Positions 7,336 to 16,215 are shown, counted from the stretch's first letter. The stretch is 16,681 bases of DNA from Porphyromonadaceae bacterium UBA7332 (GCA_002471225.1 DKPO01000013.1:77664-94344); one strand, 5' to 3'. The notes: a model not told the origin generated them from the letters alone. Numbers and translations: made by a program.

Positions 7336-7418
7336 CGTTTGAAAGGATAATTTTCGTCTTTTCTCTACTGAAAAAAAAGATTATAAACCAAGACAAACTA
7401 TCTAAAAAATTAATTTAT

Positions 7419-8054
7419 ATGAAAAAACATTGCTTAATAACACTATTCATATTATCCTGCTTTACAAGCAGTTACTCTCAGAACATAAAACCTTACTTTA
7501 CGATAGCTCCCGATATTATTTTAGGATATGTAAATATTAATCAGCGTAAAGACCTGATCGATCTATACGAAGCAAAACAAAACGCGGCGATAAAAAATCA
7601 ACTTGGCGGAACGACTCAAGTGGATACGATGTCATATGATTTTATTAAAATCAAATTATCTACACTTACGGATATTGAAATAAAGCTTATTCAGAATGAA
7701 TCCGACACAACCGGTATTATCGTTGTCAACAAAACGATTCAGGGACAATATCCGGAAAGTAATCTTGCTTTTTATACAACGAGCTGGAATACGATTGTAC
7801 CGGAAACGCTCTTTGAGGCTCCTGTGTGGACAGACTTTATCAGAAAGGATACACCTGAAGCTATTCGATATGAACTGATGCATGAATTAGCTTATCGTAA
7901 TATCAGCTATGAGTTAATTCCACAAACCAATCAAATCAAGGTGATCCCTTCTTTTTTAAACTCTTTTTCAAAAGAAGCTATTGAGAAATGGAATTCTTAT
8001 TTCGATGATACTCCTCTTATATATTCCTGGAACGAAGGTCGCTATGTTAAATAG
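7419..8054 (+). CDS. Exported DUF3256-like protein of unknown function
   Basis: A 211-aa protein with a signal peptide (residues 1 to about 20, ending SSYSQ). A Cys at 14 preceded by ILS makes a poor lipobox, so cleavage by signal peptidase I seems more likely. The mature part has features I associate with the Bacteroidota family DUF3256: a start with an R-DLIDLY segment (about 43-49), the N-LGG turn (60-64), a DYDFIKI-like strand, and FYTTSW (117-122) in the middle. No catalytic residues are evident. It is divergent from mazG with 187 bases between them and is a single-gene unit ended by its own terminator. The family assignment is from memory of its pattern, not a search. Confidence 0.7.
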   Translation: MKKHCLITLFILSCFTSSYSQNIKPYFTIAPDIILGYVNINQRKDLIDLYEAKQNAAIKNQLGGTTQVDTMSYDFIKIKLSTLTDIEIKLIQNESDTTGIIVVNKTIQGQYPESNLAFYTTSWNTIVPETLFEAPVWTDFIRKDTPEAIRYELMHELAYRNISYELIPQTNQIKVIPSFLNSFSKEAIEKWNSYFDDTPLIYSWNEGRYVK

Positions 8055-8068
8055 CGGCCTTTTTTTAT
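8035..8068 (+). terminator. Rho-independent terminator overlapping the end of the DUF3256-like gene
   Basis: An 11-bp stem with one G-T pair (8035-8045 with 8051-8061) and a 5-nt loop is followed by TTTTTTT. The left arm lies inside the coding sequence (encoding GRY near the end) and the stop codon TAG (8052-8054) is in the right arm. Confidence 0.92.
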
Positions 8069-8198
8069 ACCGCACACCCATCTGTTAAAAAATAAACCTT
8101 AAATCACAAAAAAAACAATCTCATTAAACTATCAATTCAATATAAAGTCGTACTTTTCGAGCTATATTATATGCACAGAACGATAAAACATAGAAATA

Positions 8199-9284
8199 AT
8201 GAACAGAAAAGTTAGGTGGTCGGTCATAACAGGAATAGGTCTGCTTGTTGTGGGAATGGCTATATACCCTAAATTAAAAAAATCTGACCTTGATTCAGAA
8301 CCTGTAAAATCAGTAAACAATCCACAAACCCGCTCTATAAAGAGCAACATACCTATTGCTGCTGAGATTCTGAAACCACAATCAATCAGTGAGAAAATTG
8401 TAAGTACGGGAAGTATTATTCCCGATGAGGAAGTACATCTGACCTTTGAAACCTCCGGAAAGGTTATCCATATTTATTTTGATGAAGGTGGATATGTTAC
8501 CAAAGGAGCTTTATTGGCAAAAATGAATGATAAACCTCTTCAGGCTCAACTAAAGAAGCTGGAAGCTCAGTTACCGTTACTTGAAAGCCGGGTATACCGG
8601 CAAAAAACGCTCTTAGCTAAAGATGCGGTAAGTCAGGAAGCCTATGAATCTGTCACAACGGAATTGGAGAAGTTACAAGCAGATATCGAATTAATCAAAG
8701 CAAATATTGCACAAACTGAAATTCGCGCACCTTTTGACGGTATAATAGGGTTACGTAATATCAGTGAAGGAGCCTATGCTTCTACTGGCACATCTTTAGC
8801 CAGACTTACAAAAGTTCAACCTCTGAAAATTGAATTCTCTTTTCCAGAGCGTTATTCCAAATCACTTCAGAAGGGTGCTGACATCTATTTTAAAGTTGAT
8901 GGTATCATAGATCCGCTAAGAGCAAAAGTATATGCTGTCGAATCATTAGTTGATCCTAAAACACGTACATTGACTGCACGCGCTCTCTATGCAAATGAGA
9001 AAGGGAATCTTGTTCCGGGACGCTTTACAAGTGTAACGATTGATTTGGGCGAAATCAAAAATGCTTTAACCGTACCAAGTGAAGCTATTATTCCGGAAAT
9101 GGGTAAAGAGCTTGTCTATATCTACAAAAGCGGTAAAGCAGAACCTGCTGAAATTAAGACAGGGTTGCGTACGGAAGCACGTGTACAAATTTTAGAGGGA
9201 TTACACCAAGGAGATACTATTATAACAACAGGGGTTATGCAATTACGCAAAGGATTACCTGTTACAATCGAAAGAATCCAATAA
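8199..9284 (+). CDS. RND efflux periplasmic adaptor (membrane fusion protein, HlyD/AcrA family)
   Basis: A 361-aa adaptor joining the inner-membrane pump to the outer-membrane channel. Residues 8-24 form an N-terminal membrane anchor; there is no lipobox Cys, so unlike AcrA it is probably held by the uncleaved helix or signal-cleaved. The first lipoyl half is about 70-110 and the second about 170-200 (APFDGIIG, 177-184), flanking an alpha-helical hairpin (about 108-168). A beta-barrel (about 208-283) and a membrane-proximal domain (about 290-361) follow. The short hairpin fits direct contact with a TolC-like partner. It is the first gene of the operon, 19 bases before the pump gene. The best -7 candidate upstream (TACTTTTC, 8151-8158) has one mismatch and no -33 box. 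No regulator gene is adjacent. Confidence 0.92.
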   Translation: MNRKVRWSVITGIGLLVVGMAIYPKLKKSDLDSEPVKSVNNPQTRSIKSNIPIAAEILKPQSISEKIVSTGSIIPDEEVHLTFETSGKVIHIYFDEGGYVTKGALLAKMNDKPLQAQLKKLEAQLPLLESRVYRQKTLLAKDAVSQEAYESVTTELEKLQADIELIKANIAQTEIRAPFDGIIGLRNISEGAYASTGTSLARLTKVQPLKIEFSFPERYSKSLQKGADIYFKVDGIIDPLRAKVYAVESLVDPKTRTLTARALYANEKGNLVPGRFTSVTIDLGEIKNALTVPSEAIIPEMGKELVYIYKSGKAEPAEIKTGLRTEARVQILEGLHQGDTIITTGVMQLRKGLPVTIERIQ

Positions 9285-9289
9285 TAAAT

Positions 9290-9296
9290 AAGGGGA
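9290..9296 (+). promoter_or_regulatory. Purine-rich Shine-Dalgarno-like site before the RND pump gene
   Basis: AAGGGGA lies 7 bases before the pump ATG at 9304. Such strong SD-like sites are uncommon in Bacteroidota, which mostly use AT-rich leaders. It supports this start codon. Confidence 0.5.
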
Positions 9297-9303
9297 ACAG
9301 AGA

Positions 9304-12300
9304 ATGAATATATCAGAATTAAGTATCCGCCGCCCCGTATTTGCAACCGTTTTAATGTTGATTATTATCCTGTTCGGGGTAATCGGTTATACTTCACTCG
9401 GAGTACGGGAATATCCGAGTGTCGATAAGCCTATTATATCGGTTCAGGTAAGTTATCCGGGTGCAAATGCCGATGTGATCATGAACCAGATCACCGAACC
9501 TTTGGAGCAAAACATTAATGGTATTCCGGGAATCCGTTCTTTATCAAGCAGCAGTAGCCAGGGTAGTTGTAATATTACCATTGAGTTCGAACTTGAAGTG
9601 GACATGGAGCGAGCAGCTAATGACGTGCGCGATAAAGTTTCGCGTGCTCAACGTTTCCTGCCTCGCGATTGTGATCCTCCGACTGTATCTAAAGCTGATG
9701 CAGATTCAGATCCGATTATCCGTATTGCTCTTGCCAGCAAATCCCGCTCATTATTACAATTGACAGAAATTGCGGAACTCACCGTTAAAGAAAGACTGCA
9801 AACAATATCTGACGTTAGTGCCGTTGATATTTGGGGAGCAAAACGTTACTCCATGAGACTATGGCTGGATCCTGTAAAAATGGCAGGGTACGGCGTAACT
9901 CCTCTGGATGTCAAACAGGCGGTTGATAAAGAAAATGTAGAACTTCCCTCTGGTAGTATCGAAGGTGATAAAATCGAACTTTCCATACGAACGCTGGGAC
10001 TTATGTCAACTCCCAAAGAATTTAATGACCTGATCATTAAAGAGGACAATGGCAATATTGTCCGTTTCAGTGATATCGGACGAGCTGAATTAGGACCGGA
10101 AGATCAACGAAGTATGTTGAAGATCAATGGTGTCCCATCCGTAATGCTTGTTATTGTTCCTCAGCCGGGAGCGAACCATATTGATATTGCAGATGAAACC
10201 TATACACGCGTCGAACAGTTAAAAAAAGATTTACCCGAAGATGTAAGTATTGATTTGGTATTTGATAATACTAAATTTATCCGTGCATCTATCCGTGAGG
10301 TAGAAGAAACTATTTATGTTGCATTCCTACTCGTTGTTATCATTATTTTCCTGTTCTTAAGAGACTGGCGCGTAACACTTGTTCCTGTAGTAGTTATTCC
10401 GGTTTCATTGATCGGAGCATTCTTTGTTATGTACGTTGCAGGATTCTCCATTAATGTACTGACCATGCTTGCCATTGTGCTTTCGGTCGGTCTGGTTGTA
10501 GATGATGCAATTGTCGTTGCTGAAAACATTTATGTACGCATTGAACAGGGAATGAATCCGAAAGAAGCGGGAATAGAAGGCTCAAAAGAAATCTTCTTTG
10601 CAGTTATATCTACAACCATTACTCTTGTTGCTGTATTCTTACCAATCGTATTCCTTGATGGTATGACGGGTAAACTATTCAAAGAGTTCAGTATCGTGAT
10701 TGCAGGATCAGTTATTATATCTTCTTTTGTTGCACTTACCTTCACTCCGATGTTTGCAACAAAAATTCTGAAACGCAGAGAGAAGAAAAATAAGTTCTAC
10801 ACAATTACAGAACCGTTCTTTGAGTGGTTAAACAGAGCATACAGCAACTCTTTGGCGAAATTCCTAAAATACCGTATTCTGGCTATACCTTTAGTAGTGA
10901 TACTTATAGGAGTTATTGCGTGGCTTTGGGGTAGAATCCCTTCCGAGCTTTCTCCTATGGAAGACAGATCGCAAATTGTTGTTTCATTAAGAAGTCCTGA
11001 AGGAACTACCTTTGAATTTATGCGTGATTATTCGGAAGATATCATTAACCTGACAGATTCCGTTATCACCGAAAACAAGATTATGGTAAGCCGTTCAATG
11101 AGTGGCAGAGGCTTTACGTTCATTACACTGGATGATATTGCTAAACGTGAGCGTTCCCAAATGGAAATTGCAGAAGAACTATCCAAAGCAGTACGCACAA
11201 AAACAGAGGGTCGTTCTTTTGTCCGGCAGACATCTACGTTTGGTGGGGGACGCGGAGGTATGCCTGTACAATATGTTTTGCAAGCAAACAGTCTGGAAAA
11301 ACTTCAGGAATTTGTACCGAAGTTCATGCAAAAAGTAAATGAAAGTCCGGTATTCCAGATGGCTGATGTGGATCTTAAGTTTACGAAGCCCGAAACTCGT
11401 ATTACAATCAATCGTGATAAGGCGAACCAACTTGGCGTAAACACAATCAATATTGCCCAAACACTTCAGTATGCTTTAAGCGGACAACGTATGGGGTATT
11501 TTTATATGAATGGAAAACAATATCAGATTCTTGGAGAAATAAATCGCCAACAGCGTAATACTCCCTTAGATCTGAAATCAATCTTCGTTCGAAGTCAGGG
11601 TGCTGAAATGATTCAGCTGGACAACCTGATATCTCTTCACGAAGACGTTGCTCCACCTCAGCTATATCGCTACAATCGTTTTGTTTCGGCAACCGTATCG
11701 ACAGGTTTAGCTAAAGGAAAAACAATCGGAGACGGATTAGACGAAATGGACCGCATTGCTAAAGAAGTTCTGGATGACACTTTCCGCACAGCCTTAACAG
11801 GTGAATCTAAAGAATTCCGTGAAAGTTCTTCAAGTCTTCTTTTTGCATTTGTTCTTGCATTAATGCTGATCTATCTTGTTCTGGCTGCACAATTTGAAAG
11901 TTTTAAAGATCCGATGGTTATTATGGTTACTGTTCCATTAGCCATAGCCGGAGCTTTGATTTTCATGTCTTATTCTCAGACAACTATGAATATTTTCAGC
12001 CAGATTGGTATTATTATGTTGATCGGACTCGTAGCAAAGAATGGTATTTTGATTGTCGAGTTTGCTAATCAGCGACAAGAAGAAGGACTAAACAAAGCAG
12101 AAGCTATTCATACGGCTGCGATTCAACGTTTACGTCCCATCCTGATGACCAGTGCTTCAACACTTCTGGGGCTTTTACCATTAGTTTATGCTTCTGGAGA
12201 AGGAGCAAACGGTCGTATATCGATGGGTGTAGCAGTAGTTGGTGGTATGCTTGTTTCCACTTTCCTTACACTTTATATCGTTCCTGCTATTTATAGCTAT

Positions 12301-12330
12301 GTATCAACTAATAGACATTCCAAAGAATAA
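9304..12330 (+). CDS. RND multidrug efflux pump, HAE1 family (AcrB-like)
   Basis: A 1008-aa inner-membrane proton antiporter that captures substrates from the periplasm or outer leaflet and drives them out through the adaptor and TolC-like channel. The N-terminus (SIRRPVFATVL, residues 7-17) is typical. Two halves each have a large periplasmic loop. The proton-relay aspartates are D400-D401 in TM4 (GLVVDDAIVVAENI) and the matching lysine is K912 in TM10 (GLVAKNGILIVEF). A Gly-rich loop (STFGGGRGG, 644-652) lies in the second periplasmic half, where HAE1 pumps have their switch-type region. It is slightly shorter than AcrB, normal for Bacteroidota. The presence of DD rather than a heavy-metal pattern points to organic substrates, but these cannot be named. 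Its stop codon overlaps the start of the channel gene. Confidence 0.96.
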   Translation: MNISELSIRRPVFATVLMLIIILFGVIGYTSLGVREYPSVDKPIISVQVSYPGANADVIMNQITEPLEQNINGIPGIRSLSSSSSQGSCNITIEFELEVDMERAANDVRDKVSRAQRFLPRDCDPPTVSKADADSDPIIRIALASKSRSLLQLTEIAELTVKERLQTISDVSAVDIWGAKRYSMRLWLDPVKMAGYGVTPLDVKQAVDKENVELPSGSIEGDKIELSIRTLGLMSTPKEFNDLIIKEDNGNIVRFSDIGRAELGPEDQRSMLKINGVPSVMLVIVPQPGANHIDIADETYTRVEQLKKDLPEDVSIDLVFDNTKFIRASIREVEETIYVAFLLVVIIIFLFLRDWRVTLVPVVVIPVSLIGAFFVMYVAGFSINVLTMLAIVLSVGLVVDDAIVVAENIYVRIEQGMNPKEAGIEGSKEIFFAVISTTITLVAVFLPIVFLDGMTGKLFKEFSIVIAGSVIISSFVALTFTPMFATKILKRREKKNKFYTITEPFFEWLNRAYSNSLAKFLKYRILAIPLVVILIGVIAWLWGRIPSELSPMEDRSQIVVSLRSPEGTTFEFMRDYSEDIINLTDSVITENKIMVSRSMSGRGFTFITLDDIAKRERSQMEIAEELSKAVRTKTEGRSFVRQTSTFGGGRGGMPVQYVLQANSLEKLQEFVPKFMQKVNESPVFQMADVDLKFTKPETRITINRDKANQLGVNTINIAQTLQYALSGQRMGYFYMNGKQYQILGEINRQQRNTPLDLKSIFVRSQGAEMIQLDNLISLHEDVAPPQLYRYNRFVSATVSTGLAKGKTIGDGLDEMDRIAKEVLDDTFRTALTGESKEFRESSSSLLFAFVLALMLIYLVLAAQFESFKDPMVIMVTVPLAIAGALIFMSYSQTTMNIFSQIGIIMLIGLVAKNGILIVEFANQRQEEGLNKAEAIHTAAIQRLRPILMTSASTLLGLLPLVYASGEGANGRISMGVAVVGGMLVSTFLTLYIVPAIYSYVSTNRHSKE

Positions 12331-13670
12331 TGAATAAGAAATATATTATGATAGCCTTGTTCGTATCTCTCGGTAGCATTCTGTATGCTACCGAAGATTC
12401 GACAACTGTCCGATGGTCATTACAAGAATGTATCACACAAGGGATCGAACAGAATTATCAATTACAGATTCAGCGCGAATATCAGGCAGTCTCAGATCGT
12501 AATGCGACAATCGGAAATGCGGGTTATTTACCTTCATTGGATATGAATGCCGGATATTCGGGACAATACAATTCGTCTGATTCAGAAAAAGAAGACGGAA
12601 CAACTGAAACACGCAACGGCGAACTCAACCAACAATATAATGCAGGATTAAATCTATCCTGGACTATATTTGACGGATTAAAGATGCAGGCTTCCTATGC
12701 CAAATTAAAGGAACTTAAATCAATGGGTGAGTTAAGAACGCGTATCCAGATTGACAATACCGCAGCAAGCATTGCTGCCGGTTATTATCAGCTGATCCGT
12801 CAGAAAATCAAACTACGTAATCTGAAAGCGGCACTTGATTTATCTAAAGAACGCTTGCGCATCGTTGAAGAACGCTATCACATCGGATCCTCTTCACGCC
12901 TGGAGCTTCAACAAGCGAAGGTTGATTATAATGCCGACAATGCTTTATATCTGAAACAAACTGAAGTTGTATATACGGCAAGGATTACACTCAATGAATT
13001 AATGGGTATTGCAAATATCAATCAGAAAACAGACGTTACGAATGAAGAAATACATCTGGCTCCCATGGTTAGTAAGGATGAACTTTGGCAGCGTACATTA
13101 GATGCCAATCTGTCTTTACTTAATGCTGAAAAAAACCGCCAGCTTTCTGTTGAGGATTTACGAATAGCTCGTTCTAAGAACTACCCATATCTTAAATTGA
13201 ATGCCGGATATGGATACAATGGAAACCGCTACGAGGTCGGAGCTACTATCCAACGGGATCAGTTAGGATTTAATTATGGCGCTACGATAGGTATCAGCAT
13301 ATTTGATGGAATGAACCGACAACGTGAGCAGCGCAACGCAAAAACACAAATACGTATTGCTGAACTGGAGAAACAATCACTCGAATTAGGGTTAAAAGCT
13401 GATATGAGTAATTTATGGATGGCTTACACAAATAACCTAATGCTTCTCCGTCAGGAATGTCAGAATGTTGAAACAGCTAAGGAATATCTTGAAATAGCTA
13501 TGGAAAGATATAAATTGGGCGATCTTTCTGGTATAGAGTTACGCGAAGCTCAAAATAGCCTTTTGGCAGCAGAAGAGCGTCTTTCTACAGCTGAATATGA
13601 AACCAAAGTTTGTGAAATTTCCCTGATGCAGCTTAGCGGAGACATACTTCCGTTTTTATATCAGGATTAA
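12330..13670 (+). CDS. TolC-like outer membrane efflux channel (OEP family)
   Basis: A 446-aa outer-membrane factor that completes the tripartite pump. Residues 1-20 form a signal peptide ending in LYA. There is no lipobox. Two OEP repeats follow, each with a long helical part and a short amphipathic strand region: the first holds SLQECITQGIEQNYQLQ (30-46) and LNLSWTIFDGLKMQASY; the second holds the equivalent IGISIFDGMNRQREQR. The FDG turn repeats at both strand ends, as usual in the family. The ATG overlaps the pump stop codon by one base (TAATG), showing tight coupling in one operon. A strong terminator follows six bases after the stop. Confidence 0.95.
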   Translation: MNKKYIMIALFVSLGSILYATEDSTTVRWSLQECITQGIEQNYQLQIQREYQAVSDRNATIGNAGYLPSLDMNAGYSGQYNSSDSEKEDGTTETRNGELNQQYNAGLNLSWTIFDGLKMQASYAKLKELKSMGELRTRIQIDNTAASIAAGYYQLIRQKIKLRNLKAALDLSKERLRIVEERYHIGSSSRLELQQAKVDYNADNALYLKQTEVVYTARITLNELMGIANINQKTDVTNEEIHLAPMVSKDELWQRTLDANLSLLNAEKNRQLSVEDLRIARSKNYPYLKLNAGYGYNGNRYEVGATIQRDQLGFNYGATIGISIFDGMNRQREQRNAKTQIRIAELEKQSLELGLKADMSNLWMAYTNNLMLLRQECQNVETAKEYLEIAMERYKLGDLSGIELREAQNSLLAAEERLSTAEYETKVCEISLMQLSGDILPFLYQD

Positions 13671-13676
13671 ATAAAT

Positions 13677-13720
13677 AAAATACCCCCGTGGAGAAATCTC
13701 ATCCACGGGGGTATTTTGTA
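13677..13720. terminator. Bidirectional terminator between convergent genes
   Basis: A 16-bp perfect stem (13677-13692 with 13702-13717) with the GC core CCCCCGTGGA closes with AAAATA/TATTTT arms. It ends the RND operon from the left and the minus-strand orphan gene from the right. The A/T arms act as the U tract in each direction. Confidence 0.93.
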
Positions 13721-13730
13721 TTTATCAAGC

Positions 13731-14396
13731 TTATTTACTCATTTCATCATGCAGATTTTGGAAAATTTCTCCATACATCTCTGCATTTTTTTCTTTCAAC
13801 GGATAATCTTTAGCAGGTAAAGCTGCTATTACTTTCAATCCCTGAACCATTTTACATTCAAACACTCTTCCACAAACAGACTGGAAAACTTTTCCATTTA
13901 CCGGCTGATAATATGGTGGTTCAGAATTCAGACCTACCTGACGAGGTTGAGCCCCATATACGAAGTCATCAGATCCTTCATAAAAACCAAGTTTTTGCAA
14001 CCAGTAGTTTGTTTGTAAAGACATAGCTACAACATATTCAATTTCAGGATTCTCCTGCAAGATCCATTCTACATGAGATAAACCACGAACGGCTTTCTCA
14101 GAAGGAATCAAAACACGTTTCCCTTTTGGTGATTGCTCTACATAATCATTGCAAAAATTAGTAAAGTAATATTCTTCCGGTTTATATTTACCTCCGGTAA
14201 GATAAGTTATATAATCGAATAAGTTTCTAGCTTCCACATTACGGCTACGCTCTCCGTGATCTTCCGGAAAACTACGAAAAAAATAATCAGCAAACATCAC
14301 GACCTTAGGTACTGTCTCTGACCATTGTAAATTAGAATCTTCTCCGATTACCAAAACTTTGGCAGCCGAAGCAGCCTTCAAATCTTTTGATCTCAT
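13731..14396 (-). CDS. Unknown protein with features of the uracil-DNA-glycosylase fold
   Basis: A 221-aa soluble protein without signal peptide or membrane span. I do not recognise a named family. Its order of motifs recalls the UDG superfamily: VLVIGEDS (14-21) at the first strand as in the motif-A loop, then YYFTNFCNDYVEQSP (76-90), then a helix GLSHVEWIL (105-113) and IEYVVAMSLQTNYWL (119-133) like the 'P-iVv-mG' strand-helix, and KVIAALPAKDYP (198-209) where UDGs have the HPS loop. The His of that loop and the usual catalytic Asp/Asn of motif A are not clearly conserved, so activity on uracil-DNA is doubtful. It may be a divergent family member with another base or nucleotide ligand. It stands alone, convergent to the RND operon. 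Confidence 0.6.
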   Translation of the reverse strand: MRSKDLKAASAAKVLVIGEDSNLQWSETVPKVVMFADYFFRSFPEDHGERSRNVEARNLFDYITYLTGGKYKPEEYYFTNFCNDYVEQSPKGKRVLIPSEKAVRGLSHVEWILQENPEIEYVVAMSLQTNYWLQKLGFYEGSDDFVYGAQPRQVGLNSEPPYYQPVNGKVFQSVCGRVFECKMVQGLKVIAALPAKDYPLKEKNAEMYGEIFQNLHDEMSK

Positions 14397-14424
14397 TATT
14401 TTGAGTTTTATTTGTTGGAAACGA

Positions 14425-14432
14425 CAAAGATA
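14425..14432 (-). promoter_or_regulatory. -7 element upstream of the UDG-like gene
   Basis: TATCTTTG on the minus strand matches TAnnTTTG exactly, 28 bases before the ATG at 14396. No TTTG lies at the expected -33 position. Confidence 0.5.
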
Positions 14433-14520
14433 CGTAAACCTCGTAAGTTTAATAGTTTATTTATATTTATTTAATGGCATAAAGGATATCTTTCGCTTTT
14501 ATCTGTGAGTGACAACTGAC

Positions 14521-16140
14521 TTAAAGTGACTCAAAATAACTGACCAGATTATCATCTGTCTCCAGATTAAGCTTTTTACGTAATCGATAGCGAGCCATAT
14601 TGACTGTTTTCGGGTTAGAATCTATCAATAAAGCAATCTCTTTACTGGATAATCCAATACGCAATAATGTGGCTAAAACAACTTCATTCTTCGACAAATC
14701 TTCATGAGCCAACATCAATCGTTCTAAAAAGGCTTGCTCGTTTTTATTAATTTCATTGATGAATAAATCTGTTTTCATTTCTTTCTCTCTGAAATTCTTA
14801 ATTAGAGCTATCGTTGATTTAATTTTCATTTTCGGATCTTCAACCGATTTCTTTTGAGCCTCCTGAAGCATTTGTATAACATTATCCAATAACTTATCTT
14901 TACTCTTAATAAAGTAAACCAGATCGGTCATTTCTTTTTTAGATAAATTCAAAATCTCATTCTGATTATGAATAACATCTTCTTTCTGCTCTAACTCTTT
15001 TCTAAGCTGTAGTTTCTTTTGAGATTCATTTTCGGCATGAGAAATAAGTCTGTTTATTTTACGCATATGATACATCCTGATTGCCAATATAACAACTACA
15101 AGTAAAAGTACTGCTGAAACAAATAAATTCAACTTCTCCCGTTGTGCAACTTTCAATGCATAATCCTTTTTCTCCAGATTTTGCAAATGAACCCATTGCT
15201 TACGATTATAAGCATCATCTTCTATTTGTCGTACCCTATCTACAGAATTTATCAATTTATTAATCTTCATAATTTCAAGATGATTCTGATAAGCCTCTTT
15301 GTACTTATTCTCTTGTACAGCTATTTGAGAAGCATAAAGCAGATTATCTCTTTTAATCACGTTAGCATGTAATGAATCTGCTAACCATCTAGCCTTTTTC
15401 AAATACAATTTAGCCGTTTCCAAATCTCTGGTATGGATATAAAGAAGGCCCATATTATTAAAGTTTTCAGCTAATGTCCATTTGTTTTTATGTTTCTCAT
15501 TATAGGCAATTACTTCTTTTAATTTTGAGATTTTTTGCAGTTCATCTCCGGGTATTGCCGATAAATTATTGACAACGATAAAAACTCCATCTTCATTATT
15601 CATACTCTTATGAATATGCAATGATGAATCCATTACCATTTGAGCTTTATGATAATCTTGCTCATGAGCATAAACCAATCCCCGAAGATTAAGACACCAC
15701 GCCATTCCTGTAGAATCGTGAATATCTTCATAGAGATTATATGCCAGGTCATTAAGAACATGAGATTTATACGGATTTTCAAGATTAAAATACATAGAAG
15801 CCATATGCAAATTAAAATCGGCTAATTGCCCCAGATCATAGTAATCTAAATAATTCTCAGCATTTAGATAGGCTTCTAAAGCCAGATCATAATTTCCATT
15901 TATTGAAAAAACAGATCCTAAAAGAACATTGGTATCAAATAACAAAGAACTATCATTTAGCAACACCGCTTTTTCTTTAGCAGAATTAGCATAATCAATC
16001 GCTTTCAATGGTTGGCGATACATATATTTTCGAGCCTGCTTCATCAATTCTTTTGTGCTTGCATTCACATCTGCAAACAAACAAGAATTATTAAAAAAGT
16101 AAATAGATATGAGCAATAAACTCACAACTTTATTTCTCAT
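14521..16140 (-). CDS. TPR - transmembrane - coiled coil - C-terminal HTH regulator
   Basis: A 539-aa membrane-bound regulator of a type common in Bacteroidota. A signal peptide (MRNKVVSLLLISIYFF, residues 1 to about 23) is followed by periplasmic TPR-like helical repeats (about 28-320; for example NYDLALEAY, DYHKAQMVM, DLETAKLYL, KYKEAYQNH). A membrane span is at about 337-356 and a charged coiled coil at about 361-405. The C-terminal 60 residues (about 482-539, LSKNEVVLATLL-IGLSSKEIALLIDSNPKTVNMARYRLRKKL in part) look like a LuxR/GerE-type helix-turn-helix, expected in the cytoplasm. It likely senses an envelope signal and controls transcription from the membrane. I chose the ATG at 16140. 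An in-frame TTG ten codons upstream (16170) lies inside the promoter -7 box and would break the signal peptide. The last gene before it encodes a surface-type protein, a possible target. Confidence 0.85.
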   Translation of the reverse strand: MRNKVVSLLLISIYFFNNSCLFADVNASTKELMKQARKYMYRQPLKAIDYANSAKEKAVLLNDSSLLFDTNVLLGSVFSINGNYDLALEAYLNAENYLDYYDLGQLADFNLHMASMYFNLENPYKSHVLNDLAYNLYEDIHDSTGMAWCLNLRGLVYAHEQDYHKAQMVMDSSLHIHKSMNNEDGVFIVVNNLSAIPGDELQKISKLKEVIAYNEKHKNKWTLAENFNNMGLLYIHTRDLETAKLYLKKARWLADSLHANVIKRDNLLYASQIAVQENKYKEAYQNHLEIMKINKLINSVDRVRQIEDDAYNRKQWVHLQNLEKKDYALKVAQREKLNLFVSAVLLLVVVILAIRMYHMRKINRLISHAENESQKKLQLRKELEQKEDVIHNQNEILNLSKKEMTDLVYFIKSKDKLLDNVIQMLQEAQKKSVEDPKMKIKSTIALIKNFREKEMKTDLFINEINKNEQAFLERLMLAHEDLSKNEVVLATLLRIGLSSKEIALLIDSNPKTVNMARYRLRKKLNLETDDNLVSYFESL

Positions 16141-16167
16141 TATATTAAACTGTTTTATTATATCATA

Positions 16168-16197
16168 CAAAGATAATTATATACACATTGATTCAAG
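16168..16197 (-). promoter_or_regulatory. Promoter of the TPR-HTH regulator gene
   Basis: On the minus strand CTTG (16194-16197) is followed by 18 bases and TATCTTTG (16168-16175), an exact TAnnTTTG match. Transcription would begin about 20 bases before the ATG at 16140, so the TTG at 16170 could not be the start. Confidence 0.65.
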
Positions 16198-16215
16198 ACT
16201 AAATGTCTGTTTTGA

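Noticed and set aside
7656..7883. ORFs on both strands inside the DUF3256-like gene
   Set aside because: They are shadow frames: no start context, odd composition, and fully covered by a well-supported coding gene.
9518..11692. Several ORFs of 69-93 aa overlapping the RND pump gene on both strands
   Set aside because: They arise from the high coding density of the pump gene and show no family features or independent signals.
14397..14530. Possible terminator after the TPR-HTH regulator (repeated GTGAC motifs near the stop)
   Set aside because: The arms do not pair properly as an inverted repeat and no T tract follows on the minus strand.
15142..15825. Hydrophobic plus-strand ORFs antisense to the TPR regulator
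   Set aside because: The hydrophobic look comes from reading AT-rich coding DNA backwards; there is no promoter or start-site support.
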